DNA of 37,604 nt from Candidatus Rokuibacteriota bacterium (GTDB taxonomy: Bacteria > Methylomirabilota > Methylomirabilia > Rokubacteriales > CSP1-6). The notes under the pieces are model-generated. The model was given only the letters and a program-made list of their open reading frames with translations. It was not told where the DNA came from and ran no database searches. The stretch lies in assembly GCA_003221515.1 (NCBI GenBank), contig QHSI01000033.1, positions 1-37,604 on the forward strand, read 5' to 3'. A program made the translations under genes and the position numbers. Shown piece after piece: positions 1 through 7,022 of the stretch; within the stretch, counting starts at the first letter, position 1; each line of letters begins with the position of its first letter.

Positions 1-1302
1 CTCGTGTATTCCACCTATCTCGGCGGGAGTTCGTTTGACGAGGGCTACGCCATCGCCGTGGACGCCGCCACCGGCAACGCCTACGTGACGGGGTACACCG
101 ATTCGCCCAGCTTTCCGACCACCCCGGGGGCCTTCCAGACCACCTTCAAGGGCGGCTCCGGCGACGCCTTCGTGACGCAGCTCAATCCCGAAGGCTCCGC
201 CCTCGTCTACTCCACCTACCTCGGCGGGACTGGGTCCGACACGGGCTTCGGCATTGCGCTGGGCGCCGGCGGAAACGCCTACGTGACGGGCGGCACCGAT
301 TCGACCAACTTTCCTACCACTGCGGGGGCCTTCACCTCGGGCGGCAACGGCGACGCCTTCGTGACGAAGCTCAATTCCGCCGGCGCGGGCCTCGTCTTCT
401 CCACCTACCTCGGCGGGACTGGGTTTGACGAGGGCCTCGCCATCGCGGTGGACACTAGCGGCAACGCGTACGTGACGGGCGACACCGACTCGACCGATTT
501 CCCGACCACCGCGGGGGCCTTCCCCTCGGGCGGCACCGGCAACGCCTTCGTGACGAAGCTCAGTTCAGCCGGCTCCCTCAGCTACTCCACCTACCTCGGC
601 GGGAATGGGTCCGACCAAGGCAACGGCATCGCGGTCGACACCTTCGGCAACGCCTACGTGACGGGCGTCACCGACTCGACCAACTTTCCTAGCACCGCGG
701 GGCCCTTCGGCACAGGCGGCGGCGGCGACGCCTTCGTGACGGCGCTCAATCCCACCGGCACCGCCCTCGTCTTCTTCACCTACCTCGGCGGGACCAATCT
801 TGACAGGGGCATGGGCATCTCGGTGGACGCCATGCCCAGTCCGAACGCCTACGTGGTGGGCATCACCAACTCGAACGACTTCCCGACGACGTCATTAGCC
901 TTCGATACGACGTTCAATGGCGGGTTCGACGACGCCTTCGTGGCGATGATCGCCAACATGGTGCCCGCGCCTCCCGGAGGCCAGGAGACGACGGGTCAAG
1001 TCAGCGGCGGCGGCTACATCAATGTGGGCACGAGCGGTGCGCAGGGGACCTTCGGCCTCGAGGCCCACCGCAAGACACTTGGCGGCCCTGTGCGCGGGAC
1101 GGTCGAATACCACAACCATCTAACGGGCGCCGACCTCCACGGCATCGTCAACTCGCTGTCAGTCAACCTGGAGCCCGGCATGAACGCGGACAAGTTCACG
1201 ATCAAATATTGCACGATCGCGGGTCCGCCAGCGAGCGGATGCACCACCGACGGCGCGCCGTCGAACAATGTCATCGTCGGCGGCAACCTACAAGTCCACT
1301 AA
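1..1302 (+). CDS. SBBP-repeat beta-propeller protein with post-COAP-1-like C-terminus, 5'-truncated
   Basis: The reading frame is already open at base 1, so the N-terminus, including any signal peptide, lies outside the window. What remains is five SBBP repeats of about 62-67 residues, each opening with (Y/F)STYLGG and containing GNAYVTG, (N/D)FPTT and DAFVT. SBBP repeats form seven-bladed-type propellers found in exported or surface proteins. After the last repeat the tail changes to a region with GQVSGGGYI near the start and GGNLQVH at the very end, resembling the post-COAP-1 domain. In that tail the family usually has a longer stretch before the EPGMNADKF segment; here it follows SLSVN directly, so a short in-frame deletion near 1170 is possible. 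The function is unknown; an extracellular structural or binding role is likely. A short exported protein follows on the same strand. Confidence 0.85.
   Translation, partial: LVYSTYLGGSSFDEGYAIAVDAATGNAYVTGYTDSPSFPTTPGAFQTTFKGGSGDAFVTQLNPEGSALVYSTYLGGTGSDTGFGIALGAGGNAYVTGGTDSTNFPTTAGAFTSGGNGDAFVTKLNSAGAGLVFSTYLGGTGFDEGLAIAVDTSGNAYVTGDTDSTDFPTTAGAFPSGGTGNAFVTKLSSAGSLSYSTYLGGNGSDQGNGIAVDTFGNAYVTGVTDSTNFPSTAGPFGTGGGGDAFVTALNPTGTALVFFTYLGGTNLDRGMGISVDAMPSPNAYVVGITNSNDFPTTSLAFDTTFNGGFDDAFVAMIANMVPAPPGGQETTGQVSGGGYINVGTSGAQGTFGLEAHRKTLGGPVRGTVEYHNHLTGADLHGIVNSLSVNLEPGMNADKFTIKYCTIAGPPASGCTTDGAPSNNVIVGGNLQVH
7..957 (+). repeat. Five tandem coding repeats (about 186-201 bp each)
   Basis: The SBBP repeats are also visible in the DNA. 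Units begin at about 7, 208, 397, 583 and 772 with near-identical starts such as tactccacctacctcggcg. Units two to four are the most alike. Such arrays can expand or contract by recombination and can be collapsed by short-read assembly, so the true copy number may be higher. Confidence 0.8.
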
Positions 1303-1321
1303 CAGTAAGGAGAAACACATC

Positions 1322-1792
1322 ATGAAGAGGACTCTTTCCCTCCTCGGGGTGACGGCGCTTCTCCTGCTCGGGATCGCGGCGCCGGCGGCCGGTCAGACGT
1401 GGGTCACCGGCACAGGTGCTGCCGTCCTTGCTCCCGGCTCCCAATACGGCGGGCTCGCGCTCAGCGGATTGAGATTCGGGAACGGCCTCGTCATCAACCG
1501 CGACGGCACGGCCAGCGGGGACTTCCAGACCAATCTCCTCGGCACGACCCCCTTGGGTGCCCGCAGAGAGATCACGGTCCAGGGCCTCGTGCAGACGGGC
1601 GCCCTCAACCAGGACGGTAGCGTGACCTTTCAAGGAACGAGCAGCGTCGACTTGGGCGACGGGCTGCCGCCCCTCAGCGGCGTGCCGTTCCGCGTTACCC
1701 TGGGCACGCTGGGCATACAGCTCGTGCTCGGGACGACGAGCCTGCCGCTGCAAGCGCTGAGCGTCGGGGGAATCAGCATCAGGCGGGAGTAA
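1322..1792 (+). CDS. Small exported hypothetical protein
   Basis: A 156-residue protein. The ATG at 1322 is chosen because it follows a good ribosome binding site (aaggag, about 1308-1313) and gives a clean signal peptide: MKR, then a hydrophobic core TLSLLGVTALLLLGIAAP and a cleavage site after AAGQ. The mature part is rich in Gly, Leu, Thr and Ser, looks like beta structure, and has no motif I recognise. It starts 19 bp after the SBBP gene on the same strand, so the two are probably co-transcribed and may act together outside the cytoplasm. A strong hairpin follows at once. An in-frame upstream ATG at 1268 would overlap the preceding gene and bury the signal peptide, so it is less likely. 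Confidence 0.7.
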   Translation: MKRTLSLLGVTALLLLGIAAPAAGQTWVTGTGAAVLAPGSQYGGLALSGLRFGNGLVINRDGTASGDFQTNLLGTTPLGARREITVQGLVQTGALNQDGSVTFQGTSSVDLGDGLPPLSGVPFRVTLGTLGIQLVLGTTSLPLQALSVGGISIRRE

Positions 1793-1799
1793 GCGACTG

Positions 1800-1829
1800 C
1801 CGTGGGGTCCTCGCGAGAGGGCCCCACGG
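1800..1829 (+). terminator. Strong hairpin after the exported protein gene
   Basis: CCGTGGGGTCCTC (1800-1812), loop GCGA, GAGGGCCCCACGG (1817-1829): a 13-bp stem with one T-G wobble and a 4-base loop, starting 8 bases after the stop codon at 1790-1792. No U-tract follows, as is common in very GC-rich genomes. It most likely ends transcription of the SBBP/exported-protein unit. It also makes a start at the GTG inside it (1802) unlikely for the next gene. Confidence 0.6.
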
Positions 1830-1846
1830 TCCGTTCGAGAGAGGGC

Positions 1847-2425
1847 GTGGGCAAGGCGAGCCGGAGGAAACGCGAGCGCGCGCGGGATCGGCCGCGTCAA
1901 GGGATCCAGGAGGCGCTGGCCGATCCAGGCGCTCCCGACGCCGGCGGTCAACGCCGTCCGGCGAGGCGTCTGGTCTGGACCGCGGCGCTCCTCACCGTGG
2001 CCGTCACCCTCGCGGTGTGGCTCCCGGTGCTCGGCAACGGGTTCGTCAACTGGGACGACCCGCTCTACACCATCGAGAACCGGCACATCCGCTCGTTCGC
2101 CTGGCCGTCGATCCGTTGGATGCTCGGGACCCAGGGTGGCTACTGGATGCCGATGACGTGGCTCACGCACGCGCTCGATTACCACCTGGGTCGGCTCGAT
2201 GTGCGCATCCACCACGCGACGAGCCTCGTCTTCCACGGCCTGAACACGCTCCTGGTCTTCTTCGTCTCGCTCGAGATCCTGCGTCTCGCGGGGATGGCGT
2301 CGCGCTCCACGCCCGGGTCGCTGACACGCCTGCGGGAGGTCGGGGCTGCGACACTCTCTGCGCTCCTCTTCGGTGTCCATCCCTTGCACGTGGAGACCGC
2401 GGCACGCTGCCCCTCCTGTTCCTGA
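1847..2425 (+). pseudogene. PMT-like membrane/TPR protein, N-terminal fragment
   Basis: The first half of a multi-membrane-span protein with C-terminal tetratricopeptide repeats. After a basic N-terminus there is a membrane segment (LVWTAALLTVAVTLAVWLPVL), then GFVNWDDPLY, MPMTWLTHALDYHLG, HHATSLVFHGLNTLLVF and LLFGVHPLHVETAA, the usual landmarks of this family. The family continues with a WVAERKD-type segment and further membrane spans; here the frame instead runs into a stop at 2423-2425. At about 2399-2404 the family resumes in another frame at TLPLLFLILDWWPL, so roughly 60-100 residues are missing and the frame is lost. Start: GTG 1847 is preferred over GTG 1802, which lies inside the 1800-1829 hairpin, but neither has a convincing ribosome site. 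Either a real pseudogene or an assembly deletion. Confidence 0.75.
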
Positions 2426-3768
2426 TCCTCGACTGGTGGCCGCTCGACCGGCTCCGCGGAAATCTCGTCCGCACTCTTGGCGAGAAGGCGCCGTTCTTCG
2501 CCGTCGCGGCGGTCTTCGCCGTGATCACCGTGCGCGCCCAGACGGGCGTGCAGGCCGTCATCAGCGTCGACGCGGTGCCGCTGGCGTTCCGGGTGATGAA
2601 CGCATGCCACTCGATCGTCTTCTACCTCTGGAAGATGCTCGTCCCCGTTTCGCTCGTGCCGTTCTACCCGATCGTTCACCCGGAGACGAGCGCGTGGACG
2701 CTACCCCACGTCGCCGCGGCGCTCCTGGTCCTGCTCGTCTCGATCGCCTGCTTCCGGTGGGGCGTCGGCAAGCGCGCCTATCTGTCGGCGGCCTGGCTCG
2801 GCTACCTCGTCATCCTCGCTCCCGTGCTGGGAATCGTGCAGGTGGGGAGCCAGGCGGCGGCGGACCGCTACACCTACTTCGCCAGCCTGAGCCCGTTCCT
2901 CCTCTTCTCCGCGGGGGTGGCGGCGCTCGCGTTTCCCACGGCGGCCGCCGCGCGCTCCTTCGGATTCGGGGGGTGGAGCGCCGTCGGCCTGTGCGGAGTG
3001 CTAGTCGCGGGGCTCGCGTATCTCACCGTCGGCCAGATCGCGATCTGGAAGGATTCGACCACAGTCTGGGAGCACGTGACACGCGCGTATCGCGACACCT
3101 CGCTGATCGCGCACACGAACCTCGCGAACGCCTATCGCCAGGCCGGACGCGTCGACGAGGCGCTCCGCGAGTACGATCGGGTGCTCGCGGTCACACGCCC
3201 GCATGCGGTCCCCCACGAAGGAAAGGGCCTGGCGCTACTCGACAAGGGGCGGGTCGACGAGGCGATCGTGGAGCTCGAGAAAGCCATCGCGCTCAATCCC
3301 CGGTCCGCGAAGACGTACCGGTACTTGTGGCTCGCCTACGACCGAAAGGGCCTGGCCGATGAGGCGCTGGCCGCCGCGCAGACGGCGGTGGCGGCCGATC
3401 CCGAGTTCGCCGAGGCGTACGGCAACCTCGGCATCCGGTACGGGCAGAGGGGCCGATTCGAGGACTCCGAGCGCGCCTTCGCGAAGGCTCTCGCGCTCGA
3501 GCCCGGCAATCTGCAGTATCTCGCCAACCTCGCCACGACCTACCAGCGTGCGGGAAAGCTCGACGAGGCCATCGACCTCTACCGCAAGACGCGAGCGCTC
3601 GACCCCCGCGCCCCGGTCTACGCGATCAATCTCGGGAACACCTATCTCCAGAAAGGCATGGTCCTCGAGGCCATCGCCGAGTTTCAGTGGGCGGTCGAGC
3701 TCCAGCCGACGAACCAGGTCGCGCAGCGAAAGCTCGCCGAGGCCCACGCGCGCCTCGGCAAGCGGTGA
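2401..3768 (+). pseudogene. PMT-like membrane/TPR protein, C-terminal fragment
   Basis: The second half of the broken gene, one frame over from the first. It begins with TLPLLFLILDWWPL, followed by about five membrane spans, the conserved QAAADRYTYF segment at about 2848-2880, and a last span (VGLCGVLVAGLAYLTVG). From about 3106 to the end there are some six tetratricopeptide repeats, with blocks such as AHTNLANAYRQAGRVDEAL, AYGNLGIRYGQRGRFEDSE and YAINLGNTYLQKG. Proteins of this layout are predicted inner-membrane glycosyltransferase-like proteins with a soluble TPR tail for protein contacts; their substrates are mostly unknown. No good start codon with a ribosome site is seen at the junction, so the fragment is probably not translated alone. 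If the deletion is an assembly error, both halves are one intact gene of about 700 residues. Confidence 0.75.
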
Positions 3769-3789
3769 GCGCAGCGGCGGCTCGGGGTT

Positions 3790-3810
3790 GGGAGGCCCTT
3801 CGAGGCCCCC
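3790..3810. terminator. Palindromic GC hairpin between convergent genes
   Basis: GGG-A-GGCC, loop CTTCGA, GGCC-CCC: a stem of 6-7 bp with one A/C mismatch, between the convergent ends at 3768 (+) and 3815 (-). It can act in both directions. Together with the preceding bases (ctcggggttgg) it resembles the inverted strand of the larger repeat units at 13026-13218, which share the core GGCCCTTCGAGGCCCC. I read it as a solo member of that interspersed family. Confidence 0.5.
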
Positions 3811-3814
3811 TTGT

Positions 3815-4669
3815 CTAGTGTCTGTACGAGTAGAAGCCGCGGCCGGTTTTGCGGCCGAGCTGGCCGGCCATCACCATTCGCTTGAGCAGCGGCGGCGGCG
3901 CGTAGCGGGGTTCGCGGAATTCCTCGAACATCACCTCGGCGACGTACAGCGCAGTGTCGAGGCCCACCAGATCGAGCAGGGTGAACGGTCCCATCGGATA
4001 GCCGCAGCCGAGCTTCATCGCCGCATCGATGTCCTCGAGCGACGCGAGCCCGCCCTCGTAGACACGGATCGCGTCGAGCAGGTAGGGCACGAGGAGACGG
4101 TTGACGATGAACGCGGTCGCGTCCTTGGTCTGTACCGGCGTCTTGCCCACCGCGCGCACCCACTCGGTGGCGGCCTGCACCGTGTCGTCGCCGCTCAGGA
4201 TCGTGCGCACGACCTCGACGAGCTTCATGAGCGGGACCGGGTTGAAGAAGTGCAGGCCGAGGACCTGGGCCGGCCGCCCGGTCGCCGCCGCCATCGCGGT
4301 GACGTTGCAGGACGACGTGTTCGACGCCAGGATCGCGTGCGGCGGGCAGATCTTGTCGAGTTTCGCGAAGGTCTCGTTCTTGAGGGCTTGATTCTCGGTC
4401 ATCGCCTCCACGACGAGGTCCGACGATTTCAAGTCCTCGAGGTGGGGCGTCCCGGCGATGCGTGCGAGCGTCGCGTCCTTGGTCTTCGCGTCGAGCCTGC
4501 CCTTCACCACGAGGCCCTCGAGCGTCTCGCCCAATCGCGCGAGCGCGCGCCGAACCAGCTCGTCGTTGGCCTCGACGAACAGGACCTGGAAGCCGGCCTG
4601 GGCCGCGACCTGGACGATGCCCGAGCCCATGAGCCCGCATCCGATGACGCCGACGTTCGTGATGGCCAT
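3815..4669 (-). CDS. 3-hydroxybutyryl-CoA / 3-hydroxyacyl-CoA dehydrogenase
   Basis: A 284-residue NAD(P)-dependent dehydrogenase that oxidises 3-hydroxyacyl-CoA to 3-ketoacyl-CoA, or the reverse, in the cytoplasm. Evidence: an N-terminal Rossmann fold with GVIGCGLMGSGI right after the start, AILASNTSSC, the catalytic-His segment GLHFFNPVPLMKLVEVV, and the C-terminal dimerisation domain with GYPMGPFTLLDLVGLD. The length matches the usual 280-290 residues. The start ATG at 4669 puts the Rossmann glycines at the N-terminus; the open frame upstream to 4780 is not homologous. It is the last gene of a minus-strand group with apt and a small exported protein, a mix that does not point to one pathway. 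Beta-oxidation, butanoyl-CoA metabolism or polyhydroxyalkanoate turnover are all possible. Confidence 0.9.
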   Translation of the reverse strand: MAITNVGVIGCGLMGSGIVQVAAQAGFQVLFVEANDELVRRALARLGETLEGLVVKGRLDAKTKDATLARIAGTPHLEDLKSSDLVVEAMTENQALKNETFAKLDKICPPHAILASNTSSCNVTAMAAATGRPAQVLGLHFFNPVPLMKLVEVVRTILSGDDTVQAATEWVRAVGKTPVQTKDATAFIVNRLLVPYLLDAIRVYEGGLASLEDIDAAMKLGCGYPMGPFTLLDLVGLDTALYVAEVMFEEFREPRYAPPPLLKRMVMAGQLGRKTGRGFYSYRH

Positions 4670-4719
4670 GCGATGCCCCGTTTCGCGAGAGACCGCCGGG
4701 ATGGCGGGATGTCGAGCGG

Positions 4720-5037
4720 TTACTTCCGGGCGCGACCCGGCAGCGGCGGCGGCTCGTAGTGCCCCGAACCGGGCGGGCACGGATTCCTCACGGTCATCGT
4801 CAGCGAGCCGTAGCGGACGGTGCCGTCGGCCTGAACCTCGCCCTCGGGACGGCGCGGCGCCGGCGCGGGTTCCTTCATGGCGCGGTCGAACGCCGCGTCG
4901 CGGGACTCGACGGAGGGCGCCAGGATGTTCAGGAGCATCGCGCCGCTGATCGGCGTCTTCGCCTCTTCGGCGGCGGCGGTGGCGACCGACGCGCCGGCGA
5001 CGGCGAGCACTCCCAGGAACGCGGCGAGTCTAGTCAT
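4720..5037 (-). CDS. Small exported hypothetical protein
   Basis: A 105-residue protein with a signal peptide (MTRLAAFLGVLAVAGASVATAAAEE, likely cut after TAAA). The mature part contains KTPISGAMLLNILAPSVESRDAAFDRAMKE, a proline-rich linker, and ends with VRNPCPPGSGHYEPPPLPGRARK. I do not recognise a family. Its start overlaps the 3' end of apt by 8 bases, so it is translationally coupled to apt. The single cysteine and proline-rich tail suggest a periplasmic or envelope protein, but nothing specific can be said. Confidence 0.65.
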   Translation of the reverse strand: MTRLAAFLGVLAVAGASVATAAAEEAKTPISGAMLLNILAPSVESRDAAFDRAMKEPAPAPRRPEGEVQADGTVRYGSLTMTVRNPCPPGSGHYEPPPLPGRARK

Positions 5038-5554
5038 AGACGATGAGTGAGTGCAGCGACTCGTCTTTCAGCTTATCGCGTCCGCGCAGAAATGCCAGCT
5101 CGATCATGAACGCCACCCCGACGACCGAGCCCCCGAGTTGACGGATCAGTCGCAAGGTCGCGGCCATCGTGCCGCCGGTCGCCAGCAGGTCGTCGACCGC
5201 GAGCACGCGCTGTCCGGCCTTGATCGCGTCCTCGTGAACGGCGAGCGCGTCGCGGCCGTACTCGAGCTCGTACTCGACTTCGATGGTCTTGCCGGGAAGC
5301 TTGCCGAGCTTTCGCACGGGCACGAAGCCGGCCTTCAGCTGGTGGGCGAGCGCTCCGCCGAAAATGAAGCCGCGCGATTCGATGCCGACCACCAGGTCGA
5401 CCCGCTCTTTCTGATAGCGACTCGCGATGGCGTCGATCACGTAGCGAAACGCGGGCCCGTCCTTGAGCAGCGTCGTGATGTCCTTGAAGAGGATCCCCTC
5501 TGTAGGGAAATCCTTGATGTCACGTATCTTCCCCTTCAGCTCGGCGATTTCCAT
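5030..5554 (-). CDS. apt: Adenine phosphoribosyltransferase
   Basis: A 174-residue cytoplasmic purine-salvage enzyme that turns adenine plus PRPP into AMP and pyrophosphate. Diagnostic stretches: IRDIKDFPTEGILFKDITTLL near the N-terminus, VGIESRGFIFGGALA, FVPVRKLGKLPG (flexible loop) and the PRPP-binding motif VLAVDDLLATGGT at about residues 117-129. Length and order match bacterial Apt exactly. The start ATG at 5554 leaves no room for a longer N-terminus. It heads the minus-strand group with the exported protein (8-bp overlap) and the acyl-CoA dehydrogenase. The intergenic region in front (5555-5783) is shared with the divergent orphan gene. Confidence 0.97.
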   Translation of the reverse strand: MEIAELKGKIRDIKDFPTEGILFKDITTLLKDGPAFRYVIDAIASRYQKERVDLVVGIESRGFIFGGALAHQLKAGFVPVRKLGKLPGKTIEVEYELEYGRDALAVHEDAIKAGQRVLAVDDLLATGGTMAATLRLIRQLGGSVVGVAFMIELAFLRGRDKLKDESLHSLIVYD

Positions 5555-5612
5555 CGCGCGTTATCTTACTGGCCGGATGCCGCGCCGCGCAAGCGCGCCA
5601 GAGTGTCCTAAA

Positions 5613-5632
5613 GGTGGCACTGGCGTGACACC
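5613..5632 (+). promoter_or_regulatory. Inverted repeat, candidate enhancer site for the 5732 promoter
   Basis: GGTGGCAC-TGGC-GTGACACC: 8-base arms with one mismatch around a 4-base spacer. Its centre lies about 135 bp upstream of the start expected from the sigma-54-like promoter at 5732-5747, the usual distance for a bacterial enhancer-binding protein. It also lies 60-80 bp upstream of apt on the other strand, so it could instead regulate apt. Confidence 0.4.
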
Positions 5633-5731
5633 TCGGAGTCCATATGTGTCCGAAAATCGACGGAGCGCCCTTCACCGCCCCATCACTCAACTTACGGATA
5701 AACATCGGCGGATGGGCCATTTGTCCCACCG

Positions 5732-5747
5732 TGGCACCCTACTTGCT
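5732..5747 (+). promoter_or_regulatory. Sigma-54 (-24/-12) promoter
   Basis: TGGCACCCTACTTGCT matches the consensus TGGCAC-N5-TTGCW with correct spacing; only the two bases after TGGCAC differ from the fuller consensus. Transcription would start near 5758, about 25 bases before the ATG at 5784 and ahead of the ribosome site at 5771-5777. It therefore looks dedicated to the orphan gene. Confidence 0.65.
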
Positions 5748-5783
5748 CGCCATCGAAGACAAGGTTTCTGGAGGAGGCCCGCG

Positions 5784-6137
5784 ATGTTGCTCCCGGAGCA
5801 GGTGCAGCGGCTGTTGGAGCGCGCTCTGGCAGAATTCGCCCCCGAGTGGCAAGTCGCCAGCGGGTGCACGGAGCTGAGCCTGAACAATGCCGATCACTGG
5901 GTCTCCGGCCTCGGGACGTTTGGTCTGGTCCTCCGAAATCGCCAGAGCAAAGCCGCGAAGATCCTCGGCTGGCGGAACGGGGACTTCATGAACGCGACCT
6001 ACCACCGCGGGATTTCCTATCGCGTGCTGGAGGCGTATGCCGACCGGATCACGGATCCGATCCGTCGTTATTTCGAAGAGGTCGGGCTGGTGCTTCCCGG
6101 GGTCATGCGGCCGCAGAAGGCCAGCGCGGCGAAATAG
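5784..6137 (+). CDS. Orphan hypothetical protein (117 aa)
   Basis: The ATG at 5784 follows a strong ribosome site (ggaggagg, about 5770-5777), so this start is preferred over upstream in-frame codons. The protein begins MLLPEQVQRLLERALAEF, has an aromatic-rich middle (NNADHWVSGLGTFGLVL, ILGWRNGDFMNATYHRG) and a helical C-terminal third (YRVLEAYADRITDPIRRYFEE). It has no signal peptide or membrane span, so it is probably cytoplasmic. I do not recognise a family. It stands alone on the plus strand between minus-strand operons, behind a sigma-54-type promoter, which suggests a regulated function such as motility, nitrogen or stress response. That is inference from the promoter only. Confidence 0.7.
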   Translation: MLLPEQVQRLLERALAEFAPEWQVASGCTELSLNNADHWVSGLGTFGLVLRNRQSKAAKILGWRNGDFMNATYHRGISYRVLEAYADRITDPIRRYFEEVGLVLPGVMRPQKASAAK

Positions 6138-6275
6138 GGAATCAGCTACGCCGGCCAGGTCGATCCTCGCCGCTTCCGCCCTAGAATAGTAGTCGCCTCG
6201 CCGGTCTCGCCGCTGCCGCGTTCGGACACATCATCGGATCACTCCGCGCCCCGTCGCGCGTCGGCGAACGACCCG

Positions 6276-7019
6276 TCACTCGAGCTGATCGATGGCGTCC
6301 GGCAGCTCTGCGAGACGTGGAATCGCGAGATCGGGGCGCTGAGCGCCGCGCGCTCGCACGCGAGACGACGTGACCTGGATGACGCGCATTCCGGCGGCGT
6401 GCGCGCCCTGCACGTCGAGAATCGGGTCGTCGCCGACGTGCACCGCGGTCCCCGGCTCGCCGCCGATCGCCCGCAACGTCAAGGCGAAGATCTCGGGCGA
6501 GGGTTTGCGGATGCCGACTTCGTCGGAGAAGGTCGCGCGCTTGAAGAAGCTGAGCAGTCGAAAGCGCTCGAGCACCTGACGGAGCGTGGCACCCGGCGTT
6601 CGCATGATGTTCGACACGATCGCCATCGTGTATCCGCCGCCGGCGAGCGCCTGCAGCGCGGCGAGGGCGCCGTTGTCGACCGCCGGCGGCACCAGGAGGA
6701 TCGGCCGTGAATAGGCGTCGATCAGCGCGGTCATGAGCGCCGACGGAACGCGACGCGGCAGGCCCGCGTCGACCGCCGCCAGAATCGCGCGGACATGGTC
6801 CTGGACCGGGACGTCCTTGGACGCGGACCAGATCCGGGCGAGGTAGGTTCCCGACTCGTCGTAGGCGCGATCGAGCGCGGCCGCCGTCACCGAGATGCCG
6901 GCGGACCCGAGCAGCGTCTCGAACTCCGACAGGCGCCGGTTCTTGTATCTATCGTCGCTGCCGGGGCCGTCGAAGAGCAGCGTGCCCCAGAAATCGAACG
7001 TGATGGTCTTGACCGGCAC
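6276..7019 (-). CDS. HAD-superfamily hydrolase (HAD-IA-like)
   Basis: A 247-residue haloacid-dehalogenase-fold protein. Motif I is FDFWGTLL at residues 8-15: the nucleophile Asp9 is present, but the second Asp of the usual DxD is Trp, as in a HAD-IA subgroup, so classical phosphatase activity is uncertain. Motif II is in AIVSNI, motif III near KRATFSDEVGIRKPSPEIF, motif IV is HVGDDPILDVQGAHAAGM. A helical cap lies between motifs I and II. The start is GTG 7019, 3 bases after the stop of the enoyl-CoA hydratase gene, so it is the last gene of the 8969-6276 operon. The substrate cannot be told from sequence. Confidence 0.85.
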   Translation of the reverse strand: MPVKTITFDFWGTLLFDGPGSDDRYKNRRLSEFETLLGSAGISVTAAALDRAYDESGTYLARIWSASKDVPVQDHVRAILAAVDAGLPRRVPSALMTALIDAYSRPILLVPPAVDNGALAALQALAGGGYTMAIVSNIMRTPGATLRQVLERFRLLSFFKRATFSDEVGIRKPSPEIFALTLRAIGGEPGTAVHVGDDPILDVQGAHAAGMRVIQVTSSRVRARGAQRPDLAIPRLAELPDAIDQLE

Positions 7020-7022
7020 GTG

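Noticed and set aside
2017-2400. Start of the second membrane/TPR fragment at a GTG near 2017
   Set aside because: Between 2017 and about 2400 this frame gives Arg/His/Pro-rich nonsense, while the other frame there encodes the conserved family.
4670-4780. Longer N-terminus of the 3-hydroxyacyl-CoA dehydrogenase
   Set aside because: It is antisense to and overlaps the end of the exported-protein gene; the Rossmann motif begins right after 4669.
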